Positions 1-9,991 of a stretch of 64,000 bases of DNA are shown in pieces; positions within the stretch are counted from its first letter, which is position 1, and each line of letters begins with the position of its first letter. Origin of the DNA: Nymphaea colorata (taxonomy: Eukaryota; Streptophyta; Magnoliopsida; Nymphaeales; Nymphaeaceae); contig NC_045140.1 in the NCBI RefSeq assembly GCF_008831285.2, positions 18,784,370 through 18,848,369 of the forward strand. The letters run 5' to 3'. Position numbers and translations under genes: made by a program. The notes under the pieces are model-generated. The model saw only the letters and a program-made list of their open reading frames with translations, searched no databases and had not been told where the DNA came from.

Positions 1-183
1 TCACGCCGTTGAAGTCAAAGCCGCCTTCGCACTTTTACTTGGTCTTCTTCATATAGAATTCACACAAATAATAATAATACGAACCTAACCGAGCTCAAGC
101 TTAGAATGACCAATGGCGAGCCCAACTAGGTCAAGTTCCAACTGCTGCACCAGCCTTTGACTATGCATGAGTGTATAGCTGAG

Positions 184-207
184 CCTCGCCTCGCCTCGCC
201 TCGCCTC
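184..207. repeat. (CTCGC)n microsatellite
   Basis: About five tandem CTCGC units are read directly from the sequence. A simple tandem repeat with no implied function. Confidence 0.85.
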
Positions 208-618
208 ACCCCTAGCGGACTGCAACCGTGCACCCGAGCTTCGGTTCGGATGAGTCTAACCACGTAAAACTGGTCCGAGTTAGAGCTGACCGTTGAATTG
301 CCCAACTTTGACCGAACACTAGAAGATGGTGCGGCTTGGCTTTCCGACGGTGAGCCGCGGAAGGCTGGCGTTACATATTCTCCTTAATTGCCATGCAGGG
401 CGAGCACTTTCAGAAATTACGAATTTGTTGTTCCTAAAACCACTTCAAACCATTATTACTTCGAGGGTTCAATCACTTGCGACCTTTCATCACTGTAGGT
501 GAAACAATCTAGGTGAGAATGAACAAATATTTCATCTTAATGTAACAAAGTTTTCACCCAACTTCTCAAGATTTACGTTTATAATTGTAGCTTTGCGTTA
601 TAGCGCGGAAAAGGAAAG

Positions 619-640
619 TTTTTTTTTTTTTTTTTTTTTT
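619..640. repeat. Poly-T run
   Basis: A homopolymer of 22 T in an AT-rich spacer. It could be the tail of an old retroposed sequence on the minus strand, but no coding body was recognised beside it. Confidence 0.8.
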
Positions 641-896
641 ACAAATGATATTATGAAAACATGGTGAAAAAGTTTGCAATCTTACTTTAGGTTAGTAAAT
701 TGGAGCACTTATATTAGCCATATAAGTTCTCGTGAAAACACAAGAAAATGAAAATTCAAGTCTGCTTCCAAGGAACAACACCCTTGTCCAAGTTTTTAAG
801 TGTGTATAAGCCACCCATCGAAATAAGACAACTTTAAGGCATCTACTAATAAATAGTTCTTACTTTGGGGAGCGTACAGTAATTTGTTTTGCTTTT

Positions 897-906
897 TATA
901 TACAAA
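897..906 (+). promoter_or_regulatory. Putative TATA box of the F-box gene
   Basis: The stretch TATATACAAA lies about 185 bases before the preferred start codon at 1082. A transcription start some 30 bases downstream would give a CT-rich 5' leader of about 150 bases. This placement argues against the upstream in-frame ATGs at 884 and 917 being used. Inference from motif and spacing only. Confidence 0.45.
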
Positions 907-1081
907 GCTCCACAAAATGGAACGAACCAAACGTCCTTACGAGTTGCGAATTCTCACGCCTGCGCACTTCTTTCGGCCGCAAACTCCGCCTCCGCCTCTC
1001 TTGCGCTCTCTCTCCCCTCGCTCTTATCTCGTCGCCTCCAGCACCAGCGCCACCGTCTTCTCCCTCTCTCTCCCTCTCCAC

Positions 1082-2518
1082 ATGGGGCAAACCACCTCGC
1101 ATCCACCACTCTTAATGGATTCCGGCAACACGGAGAAGAGAGACCTAACCCTCGACCTGCCGGACGACTGCCTGGCCCTCGTCTTCCACCACCTCTCCTC
1201 CACCGCAGACCGTAACCGCTGTTCCCTTGTCTGCCGCCGCTGGCTCGCCGTCGACTCGCTTTCCCGGTACCGGCTCTCTCTTCGCGCTACGGCTTCCCTC
1301 CCCGCCTCCTCCCTCCTAGGCTGCCGCTTCCCCTCTCTCTCCCGTCTTACTCTTCGTTGTGACCGCTCCTCCCTTTCTATCCCCGACGGCGTCCTCCTCT
1401 CCCTCTCCTCCCTCTGCCCCAACCTCGTCGCCCTTCGCCTCAAAGCCTGCCGCCACCTCTCCGACGATGCCTTCCACTCCCTCGCACTTCCCCGCCTCGT
1501 GGAGTTCTCCGCTTCCTCCTGCAACTTCGGCGCATCGGCTCTCAACTCTCTGCTTGCCTCGTCTCCCAACCTCGAGAGCCTCTCGATCAAGCGCCTCCGC
1601 GGCCTCGCCGCCGATCCCCCTTCTCTCCACGTCTCTGCCGCCGCCTCCCGTCTCCGCCGGATCCACCTCAAGGAGCTCTTCAACGCCCAGGCCCTCGCTC
1701 CGCTCCTCGCCGGCTCCCTCCAATTGGAATCCCTCACCGTCGTCCGCTGCTCCGGCGATTGGGATCAGATCCTGGAGGATGCCACCGTTAAGGTTCGCGG
1801 ACTGGTCCACCTTCACATCGAGCGGTCTCACGTTGGCGATCGCGGCCTCTCGGCGGTAGCAAGGTGCGCGAGCCTCGAATCGTTCAATCTCATCAAGACG
1901 CCGGATTGCACAGATTCAGGAGTTGCCGGTGTGGCAGCCGGCTGCAGGGGTCTCAGGAGGGTGAGGTTGGACGGGTGGAGGATGAACAGGATCGGGGATG
2001 TGGGCCTGACAGGATTGGCGAAGAATTGTCGAAATTTGAAGGAATTGGTGTTGGTGGGGTTGAACCCGACGGCCTCGAGCTTGGGGGAGCTGGGGGAAGG
2101 ATGCCCTGGAGTGGAGAGGCTAGCACTCTGCGGAAGCGAAACCATCGGCGACGGTGAATTGGCGGTTGTGGCTGCAAAATTCAGGTCATTGAGGAAGCTA
2201 TGCGTGAAGGGTTGCCCTGTTTCAGACGACGGCATGGGCGCTCTGGCCCGCGGGTGCCCTGAATTGGTGAAAGTTAAGGTGAAGAAGTGCAGGGGAGTCA
2301 GCGTTGAGGGGGTAGAATTCCTGAAGCAGCACAGACCTGGGAAGGCGTTGGAGTTTGAATTGGATGAAGAGGAGGAAGTCCATGGCAAGGATAATTTAGA
2401 GTTGGTTGTGGGGAATGAGAGAACTAATGTGGCCGCGACACTCAGCCCCAGCAAGTCCATAGTTCTCAGAGCTAGGATGAGTTTTCTTGTTATTGCTGGC
2501 AGCATCAGGAGGTGGTGA
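1082..2518 (+). CDS. VFB: F-box/LRR protein, VFB/SKIP2-like
   Basis: An intronless gene for a 478-residue F-box protein with C-terminal leucine-rich repeats. Proteins of this type recruit substrates to SCF (SKP1-cullin-F-box) ubiquitin ligases; VFB proteins of Arabidopsis are linked to auxin-related growth and lateral roots. The F-box is at about residues 24-62 (LPDDCLALVFHHLSS, then RNRCSLVCRRWL). Imperfect LRR units follow to about residue 440, including CSGDWDQILEDA, LVLVGLNPTASSLGEL and VKVKKCRGVSVEGVEFLK, which are typical of this subfamily. The reading frame stays open upstream to 884. I chose 1082 because MGQ is the characteristic start of VFB proteins and a TATA-like box sits at 897. 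The 5' half is extremely C-rich and the 3' half G-rich, so shadow ORFs on both strands are spurious. The family call is firm; the exact orthologue is not. Confidence 0.93.
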   Translation: MGQTTSHPPLLMDSGNTEKRDLTLDLPDDCLALVFHHLSSTADRNRCSLVCRRWLAVDSLSRYRLSLRATASLPASSLLGCRFPSLSRLTLRCDRSSLSIPDGVLLSLSSLCPNLVALRLKACRHLSDDAFHSLALPRLVEFSASSCNFGASALNSLLASSPNLESLSIKRLRGLAADPPSLHVSAAASRLRRIHLKELFNAQALAPLLAGSLQLESLTVVRCSGDWDQILEDATVKVRGLVHLHIERSHVGDRGLSAVARCASLESFNLIKTPDCTDSGVAGVAAGCRGLRRVRLDGWRMNRIGDVGLTGLAKNCRNLKELVLVGLNPTASSLGELGEGCPGVERLALCGSETIGDGELAVVAAKFRSLRKLCVKGCPVSDDGMGALARGCPELVKVKVKKCRGVSVEGVEFLKQHRPGKALEFELDEEEEVHGKDNLELVVGNERTNVAATLSPSKSIVLRARMSFLVIAGSIRRW

Positions 2519-5500
2519 TATGGGTTCGGAGATTTGAATTTTCTTCTTGTAAATTTGAATTCATTCCTCTCCCCTCAGAACTTCAGTTTTGCAGAAAAAC
2601 TATTCTCATCATTCATTATTTTTTTTTGTTGTACAATGTGTTTTAAGATAAGAAGGCATTATATCTTGCTCTTTGTAGAATTGCTTTCTACATGAACTTC
2701 TTTCGCATTCGATTCTTCTGTGGTTAGAGGTTTCCTGCAGCTGTTGAAGAAAGTTATCCTGATAAATTGACTGAATATTCATCATATGCACTCTCAGGGA
2801 AGTCAACATCCCAACTTCTCCCATTTATCTGGACAAGCGTGAATATGAAGGCATCCACGTAGCAGGTGCTTAACAGAAGTAAATGATTCCATTTGCCATC
2901 GAATAACTCGTAGAAGTTTCAAGTATTCAATTTTTGATTTTTTCTTTTGTACCTTTATGTTGTAAAGCATTCAATAGATTGAAGAATCCTTGGCATAAAA
3001 GATCAGAAAGAAGTATAACTTATTATAAAAAGACCCCCATCTCTGTTTGAATGTGATTCAAAATTCGATGGGTGTTGGACTAAGCTTCTATAAAGAACAG
3101 AACAAACTAAGATTTTCAGGTTTCAAACCCTTTTCCCTCACTTATTATACTTTTTGTGTTACCAAGAAAAACCCCTTGCGAAAAGCATACTTAAGGTATC
3201 AAACTTTCGGCCCCCATTTAAAATGCCGCGAGCCAAAAACAGCTGCCAAATTGCTCACGAAAGCTAATATCATCAACGTGCCGACTTCTCCAACCAGCGC
3301 TGCCCATAAACGCTTCGATGGATTTGCGGCTCAAAAGCATATAACTCGAGAGAGGCGCAAGTGTATTTTCTAGAATGGGGGCAACATGATTACCAATCTC
3401 TGCAAGTGGGCAATGGATAGAGTTGTATTTTCGCGGGGCGTTTAATTGCATTAGATTTAAGATCCCAAGTCGCTTGAGATTTTGGAAACTTAGATCTAAA
3501 GATTTCAGATCATTGCGTTGTAAATTGTGTTGGAGAGAATTCTAGACTTCTTTCTTTGGAAGATCATTGGATTACATCATGAATTCATGATCTTTATGCC
3601 TTAAACTTGTTGGTTCTCATTTCAGACTTTCCTTTTCTTTTACTTGAAATCCACGGATTCGAAGCGCAATCAAAATCCAAAAAAATCAAAGCTTAATTCT
3701 CAAAGTTGTAATTTGCTGGAACCATGAAGTTAGGGTGGACTCCACCTTCAAATGATAATAACAATGGAAGGTGGTGCTTCTTCTGTGATTGAAAAAATAC
3801 GAGGACTTTAAGACACATTGAAGGCTCATGTCGTATTACAGATGCAAATGAACCGCTTATGAGTTCCATAACACATACTCCTTAAAAAAAGAACCGCTTC
3901 CTTTGATCTGGGTCTACCATTGCTCACTTTGTTGACCAATGCATTTGTTGTGGGCTTTTACCCAGTCCATCAACACCCTGTGGTGGCAAATCTTAGAAGT
4001 CAAACACCCAAGCTTTGAACGAAGCCAAGCTTGCCAGGCGAGCCTGTCGTTGACTTGAGTCAGCTGAATGGCTCGACACGTTCCGTTTGACAATGGAGAC
4101 CTTCCCGAACCGGCCGAGCCAGGCCCACCTAGCTGCAGATCAAGCTGTAAAGTCTGCACCCAAAAATTCTGGTTCGACCTCGAATTCGGACCCACCTGAA
4201 TCGGTCTGAATACACCAAGTGAAGGACCACCATCTCCGGCGTAGTGGTCGATTTCTTTTGAACTTCAATTATTATTTGAAAATCGTTAGAATATTCGGCT
4301 TTCTATCTAAAATCGATAGAAAAAAAGCAGCGTCCATGATCAGTCAATTCATCGAATTCAAACCGTGAAGCAACTCAAATTACCATTATTTAAGTACATT
4401 TAATATCAACCAAATAAGACTGAGCCTTAGAAATTCTTGTTTCACTTTATTTTATTGTTTCTTATCAAAATCGTTTTTTATGTTCTTAATATTGCTTTAT
4501 TATTATAGGGTTCTTTTGAAATTCAAACTTCTGATCTTTCAGATTCGAAAAAAGGTTTTTTCTGATTCTATCTGCTTCAATCCGATTCGGCATATTCTTG
4601 GAATCGTTTCCTGAAATTAAGTTGGAGTTTGAATCTTGAGAAAAAAAGAAAATTTCTGTATCCAGCTTTTTTTTTTATTGCTGCTCGGTTGGATATCCGA
4701 CTCAAACTCTATCCACTAATAATTAAAAAAAAGTTTGAGTTCGTTTCATCGTCTCAAAGAAGGTACATATTTCACAATTTTATGACCATCTTCAGAAGTG
4801 GCTTCTCCTTCCCGACATTACTTGATGAAGACTGATGCGCTGAAGATGCTTTCCAAGTGTTCATCCAGAGCACGGCTCCTTTTGGAAAATCCAGCGGAAT
4901 CAGGTAAGGCCTTTCTGGCCTATCCAGTCATGGCGGCAAGGGAAGGCCCTCTAAAGCTTTATCCCCATGCTAACAACACGTTCTCTAGACACGCAGAAAC
5001 TCGATGGAAAGTGAAAGAAAACCGAGTGAAGCTGACCCGCTGGCCCTGCTGCTTCCTCCATTCTATATGCATAGAATGAATGGAATGTTTCAAGGTATCA
5101 TTGGTCAAAAGCAGGCCAACCAGGTTCATTAAACAAAGAAAGGAGCAGCCATTAAAAAAATCCCCTGATCGCCTCCCCTTTCAAACCCCTGTTTGATGAT
5201 GTAGGTCGTGGAAAAGATTGATTTTGAATGGGTCAGCTGCCAATTCAGTCAACCATGTGACAACCGAGTGGGACCAAATTGACAAATCCAACTGAACAGA
5301 AGCAATCTATGTGTGGTTGCTGTTCAAGCTACGACCAAAAGGGTGAAACCAAAATCAAGTCAGGATGAAAAAAGCTTGTTCACTCGGTTAAAGCCTGGTC
5401 CACCAACATAGAAATAATATGAGAAGAGTGACATCGACGTACATGACATTGACAGAAGCTAATGTTCTCTGTGATCATTTTATATATAGAAATGAATGTT

Positions 5501-6540
5501 TAACAGTGGCATCCTCGAGAAAGTTGCGTGAGTTATTCCAAGAAGCAGTCAAGATAAAATGAATTCGAAATATCTTAGTGAACGTGATTTTTGATATTTT
5601 AAACCTAAGCATAGGAAAACAAGGTTTTGAGATATAGATAAATCAAATTGCATTAGCTGAAGGACTAAGAACATTGGGTTTTCAACTTTTGAAAAATCCG
5701 AGTACAAATTGGAATATCACTTTTCTTTATTGTATTTTTGCATATGCAAAGTCCATCCATATGGATACTTTCGTGAAGAGCAGCAAAAAAACAATTACCA
5801 ACATGCTAAATGAACACACTAAAAGTAGATAATGTTAATGTACATCCTCAGCCTTTTCATATATAACACCAATTTCGTATATGTAAACGTCGCGATAAAG
5901 ACATTCATTGGTAGTCGTATTAGAGGAACTGACGGCGAAACCAGTTGTTCTTTTTCTTCTTCTGAAAGAAATGAGAAGTTCACTTCATCTGTGGATGAGA
6001 TGGATTCCAGCTCATCGCCTGTTTTGGACAACAGGTCAGTATTCGGTAGCTATGGTATGACATCATTCTGAACTTTTATGAGCAAAAGGATGCGAAGATT
6101 TCTCTCCTGCCACCATGATGAGATGAGCCTGGTTGTACCGAAGAGCTTTCAGCCACATTATCAATCGTTGGTCTCAGAAACTCATCAATTGTCTTTGTAT
6201 GAACATGCAAGCAGGGGGTCGTGCGGGACACCTGGATTATGCCAACAGAGACGCACCCCACTCCCAGTTCCTGAACTGTTGATCCTCTTCAACACAGACG
6301 ATTTCAAGTCCTCCCAGACAGGGAACCCTTGCTGATCTGACTTTGCAATTCTCTTATTGAAGAAAACCAGATAGAACCTACCGTGCGTAATTTGGTTAAC
6401 TTGGAACATTAACTTGATTATGTTGGATAATCAACTCATGACAATGCTGGTCTTCTTTAGGATTTTCACATTTTTTTTTAAATCATGACTCTGGAATAGT
6501 TCAAATTTAAAGGAATTTCAGATGGGAACTCGTATGCAAT
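2519..6540. other. Spacer between the F-box and PPR genes
   Basis: The first 200-300 bases are presumably the 3' UTR of the F-box gene. The rest contains no recognised gene. Short ORFs at 3047-3373 and 4798-5079 have no family resemblance. A GC-richer patch at about 3990-4200 reads like the dispersed 'gactcagctgaatggctcg' sequence found in other spacers. Another at 4510-4740 is built from degenerate 'GATTCGGAT'-like words. Overlapping minus-strand ORFs at 5819-6409, just past the PPR stop, are discussed in the findings. Confidence 0.5.
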
Positions 6541-8862
6541 CTAGAAAGAGCAATCTTCTACTCCACCGGCACGTGCATCTATTGTATCACCAACCAAAAA
6601 AGCATGGACCCTGTTGCCAACTTCAATCCAGCTGCAACCAGGGTTCTTCTTCACCCCTCTTGATTTCATCAACTGCCTGACGCGTTTTGCTTCTTCCCAT
6701 CTTCCAGCTTCTGCATACATATTTGATAACAATATGTAGTATCCGCAGTGCTCCGATTTCAGCTCAAACAGATGCTCTGCAGCCCATATCCCCAACTCCA
6801 CATCCCCATGTACTCTAGATGCACCAAGAAGCGCACCCCAAACATTGGCATCTGGTTCGAATTCGAGGTCGTTGATAAAATCCACTGCTTCCTTCATCAG
6901 CCCAGCTCTACCAAATAGATCAACCATGCAGGCACAATGCATCTGAGTTGGTGTTAAATTCTGGTATTGCATCTGTTCAAAGTACTTGCGCCCCTGATCG
7001 ACCAATCCAGCATGGCTGCAGGCAGACAAGACTGCAAGGTACGAAACATGATCATATTTTATGCCTTTGTCTTTCATGCCTTCAAACAGATTGATTGCTA
7101 CTTCCAGTTCGCCATGCATCCCATAACCCAGTATCATTGCGTTACACGAAGCTACATCCTTCTGGTGCATCTTGTCAAATATGCGTCTTGCAAAATCCAG
7201 ACGACCACATTTGGTGTAAACATCCAGCAGAGAGTTTGCCACAAAAAGTTGCGAAGCAAAATGCTTCCTCACAGTTGATCCGTGGATCTCCTTCCCTTGC
7301 TTGATGGCTGATAGATTTGCGCATGCCAGTAGAACACCAATAAAGGAAACACTGTCATGCCGCAAGCCTAGAAACCCCATCTCTGAGAAAAGCGTCAAAG
7401 CTTCGACACAGTGCCAACTTTGCGCATAACCAACAATCAATGTGTTGTAGGACACTTCATCTCTTTCGGAGGAGTCAAATATTCGCCCTGCGAGATGTAA
7501 AGAGCCACATTTAGCATAGACGTCCATCACAGCATTTGTGACAAAGATGTCAGCAATAGACCCTTCTCTAATTGATCGAGCATGGATTTCCTTTCCATGG
7601 CGAAGCAACTGTACTCGAGAACAAGCAGGAAGAATATTAGTATATGTAACTGAAGTTGGGCGTCCACCATGCTCCTGCATTTGCCTAAGAAATTCTATGG
7701 CTTCTAATTCACATCCGTTTTGCACTAAGTTCGCAATTACAGCATTCCATGACACTACATTCTTCTCAGCCATCATATTGAACACACTGCAACCTTCACT
7801 TAGATGTCCAGACTTGGCGTACATGTCTATCAAAGAGTTATGAACAAAAACATCCATCTCCGAACCGTTTCTCAAACAATATGCATGAACCTCCTTTCCG
7901 AGGGGGAAAAGTTCCAATTGCACCAATGATGGGAGAAGACTAGCCATGGTGACTGAGTTGGGCCTTTCACCTGCATCCAACATCCTCCGAAACATATCTA
8001 CAGCCTCAAGAGCAGCACCATTGTAAGAAAACCCGGAAATGATAGCATTCCAAGAAACTTGGTTTCTAAAAACCATTTCAGTAAACACACTGTACGCGGA
8101 TATTAAATCCCCGCATTTCGCGTACATATCCACAATCGCATTCCAAACTGTCACATGGGAGCTTAGCACGTCATTGTCCTTCACCAAATCATGAATTTCC
8201 TTCCCCCTTTTCAAATCCTTTAATGATGCACAAATCGGCATCATGGTCACCACCGTAGCCTGATTAGGGAACCAACCCTCCTCCCTAAACCCCAAGAACA
8301 ATCTCAACGCCTCTTCGAAACACCCATTCTGCGAATAACCACCTAAAATTGAGTTCCACGACACGATGTCTCTCTGAGGCATTTCATCGAACACTTTCCT
8401 GGCTGCGTCTAAACACCCACAGCTCATATAAAACGCGATCATGGTATTGCCCACGAAGACATCTGAAGCGAAGCCCACCTTCACGGCCGCGCCATGGACC
8501 TCCCTACCCTTCTCGAAAGAACGTATGTCGGCGCACGCCTTGAGAAGGAAGGGGAACGAGTGATCGTCGGGCCTGGCGCCAGCGCGGACCATTCCATTAT
8601 AGAATTCGAAGGCCAGAAAGTGCTCGCCGAAGTAGGTATGAGCCCGAATAATGGTATTGTAGAGGAAGGTGGTCTGGTTATGGGAATTTGAGAAGAGAAG
8701 GCAAGAGGAGCGGAGGTCTGCGCGAAGGGCGTAGTTGGTGATGAGGGAGGCGGTGAGAGGGAGGTGGTGGCGAAGGCCAAGGGTGGTGGCCAGGGCGTGC
8801 GCTTCCTTCACGTGTCGGAGAGAGGTGGCGGACCGCAGGAGTTCGCAGAGGCCGCTGGCCAT
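6541..8862 (-). CDS. PLS-class pentatricopeptide-repeat protein, E type
   Basis: An intronless gene for a 773-residue PPR protein. PLS-class PPRs are usually imported into mitochondria or chloroplasts, bind RNA one base per repeat, and commonly specify C-to-U editing sites. The repeats run from about residue 60 to 670, with recurring VSWNSILGGYSQNG, FVGNTMIAFYMSCG and SVTMASLLPSLVQL-like units. The E region follows (ANVWGALLGASRVHGDVELG at about 672; LLSNMYAEAGRWEEAKRVR). The E+ segment begins with CSWIEVGNRVHAFLVGD but stops after about 14 more residues, so no DYW deaminase is present. Downstream bases do not restore one in any frame that I can see. The N terminus could be an organelle-targeting peptide, but it is not a clear one. 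The stop is TAG at 6541 and the start ATG at 8862. The family call is firm; the target RNA is unknown. Confidence 0.93.
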   Translation of the reverse strand: MASGLCELLRSATSLRHVKEAHALATTLGLRHHLPLTASLITNYALRADLRSSCLLFSNSHNQTTFLYNTIIRAHTYFGEHFLAFEFYNGMVRAGARPDDHSFPFLLKACADIRSFEKGREVHGAAVKVGFASDVFVGNTMIAFYMSCGCLDAARKVFDEMPQRDIVSWNSILGGYSQNGCFEEALRLFLGFREEGWFPNQATVVTMMPICASLKDLKRGKEIHDLVKDNDVLSSHVTVWNAIVDMYAKCGDLISAYSVFTEMVFRNQVSWNAIISGFSYNGAALEAVDMFRRMLDAGERPNSVTMASLLPSLVQLELFPLGKEVHAYCLRNGSEMDVFVHNSLIDMYAKSGHLSEGCSVFNMMAEKNVVSWNAVIANLVQNGCELEAIEFLRQMQEHGGRPTSVTYTNILPACSRVQLLRHGKEIHARSIREGSIADIFVTNAVMDVYAKCGSLHLAGRIFDSSERDEVSYNTLIVGYAQSWHCVEALTLFSEMGFLGLRHDSVSFIGVLLACANLSAIKQGKEIHGSTVRKHFASQLFVANSLLDVYTKCGRLDFARRIFDKMHQKDVASCNAMILGYGMHGELEVAINLFEGMKDKGIKYDHVSYLAVLSACSHAGLVDQGRKYFEQMQYQNLTPTQMHCACMVDLFGRAGLMKEAVDFINDLEFEPDANVWGALLGASRVHGDVELGIWAAEHLFELKSEHCGYYILLSNMYAEAGRWEEAKRVRQLMKSRGVKKNPGCSWIEVGNRVHAFLVGDTIDARAGGVEDCSF

Positions 8863-9948
8863 CCGGCTCCATCCGGCCAGTTGAGAACTGAGGAGGAGGA
8901 GGAGGAGGAGAGTTTGCCGGCCAACCGAGACGGGGAAGCGGAAGTTGATTCGGACGCAGGTAGGCTCGATCTTGGTCCTCCCTCCCTCTCTTGAACTTGG
9001 CTGTGGTGCGGATGGATCGGGTAAGATCTAACCCGAACAGATTTCGAGTGCCTTAGTAGAGCTTCGGACCTGCCTCGAAGCAGATCAGATCCAGATAACT
9101 TTGGCACCAAATCATGCAAGAGGAGTCCCCTGGACATCAAACCATCAATATCCGAGACTCAGTTATCGGAATTCTTTAACTTGGCTGTCTACAAGTCCAA
9201 AATCAAGTCAAGTAGACGGAGATCTTTACAAATTCCCAGGTTCTCTTCGGGGATGTAAATGGATAGGATACGTCAAATTATCAATTCATTGTCGAATCCA
9301 TCTAGTTGGGATCTCATTAAAAAAACTTGAATTCGGTTACTTATTAGATTTGCTATATATACAGTTTCATAGCCGAATTTGAATCCAAATTTGATATCTG
9401 ATTGGTATCTCATCAGAAATGCTAGTGGAATTTAAACTGATTTTTGAAAAATAACAGTCGGAATTCAAGGCAGAATCTGAATCAGAATATACAAAATCCA
9501 ATTAAGTTGAATTTAGCAAAAGCTGAGTCTGAACCCTAGTTGGCAAATCCGGCGATCCGACTCGAGAATCGCTCGAGTTAGATAGGCATAGTTCACTTAC
9601 TGGGTCACCGGTGAGGACCCAAGCGATCCACACAAAGAAGTGGCCAAGAGTCGGTTGACTCAGCTAAGAAATGGCTGACTAAGGTTGACTCGGCTAAGTC
9701 GGCCGAGTCAGGTCCAATTTGAGTTTTAGCGACCTAAAACTAAATTAATGATAATTGTTTTTTTTTTTTCTTAGAATCAATATGGAAAGGCCAAAAAAAA
9801 GAAAAGCAGGCTGAATCTATTCTTTTGTGATGGAGTGTCGACCATTTGTTAGGGACTTTTGTCTTTTCGACAATCCCAAAACCCTAAACCAGCCTCGTCT
9901 TTAATCTCTCATTCTATCTCTCTTTCTTTCTTCGGTGTCCCCGGAGAA

Positions 9949-9951
<3 letters not shown>

Positions 9952-9989
<38 letters not shown>
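9952..9989. repeat. (AT)n microsatellite
   Basis: About 19 uninterrupted AT units, directly visible. Likely length-polymorphic. Confidence 0.9.

Positions 9990-9991
<2 letters not shown>

Larger units (their letters stand above)
1..880. other. Spacer upstream of the F-box gene
   Basis: No coding region was recognised. The first 400 bases are comparatively GC-rich and contain wording such as 'accgagctc' and 'ggcgagccc' that recurs in other spacers of the window, which suggests old dispersed repeat sequence. A short CTCGC pentanucleotide run lies near 184-207 and a 22-base T run at 619-640. The segment closest to the gene is AT-rich and is probably promoter. Confidence 0.5.

Noticed and set aside
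1024-1831. Long minus-strand ORFs (237 and 171 codons) opposite the F-box gene
   Set aside because: They mirror the C-rich codon pattern of the F-box coding strand and have no domain of their own.
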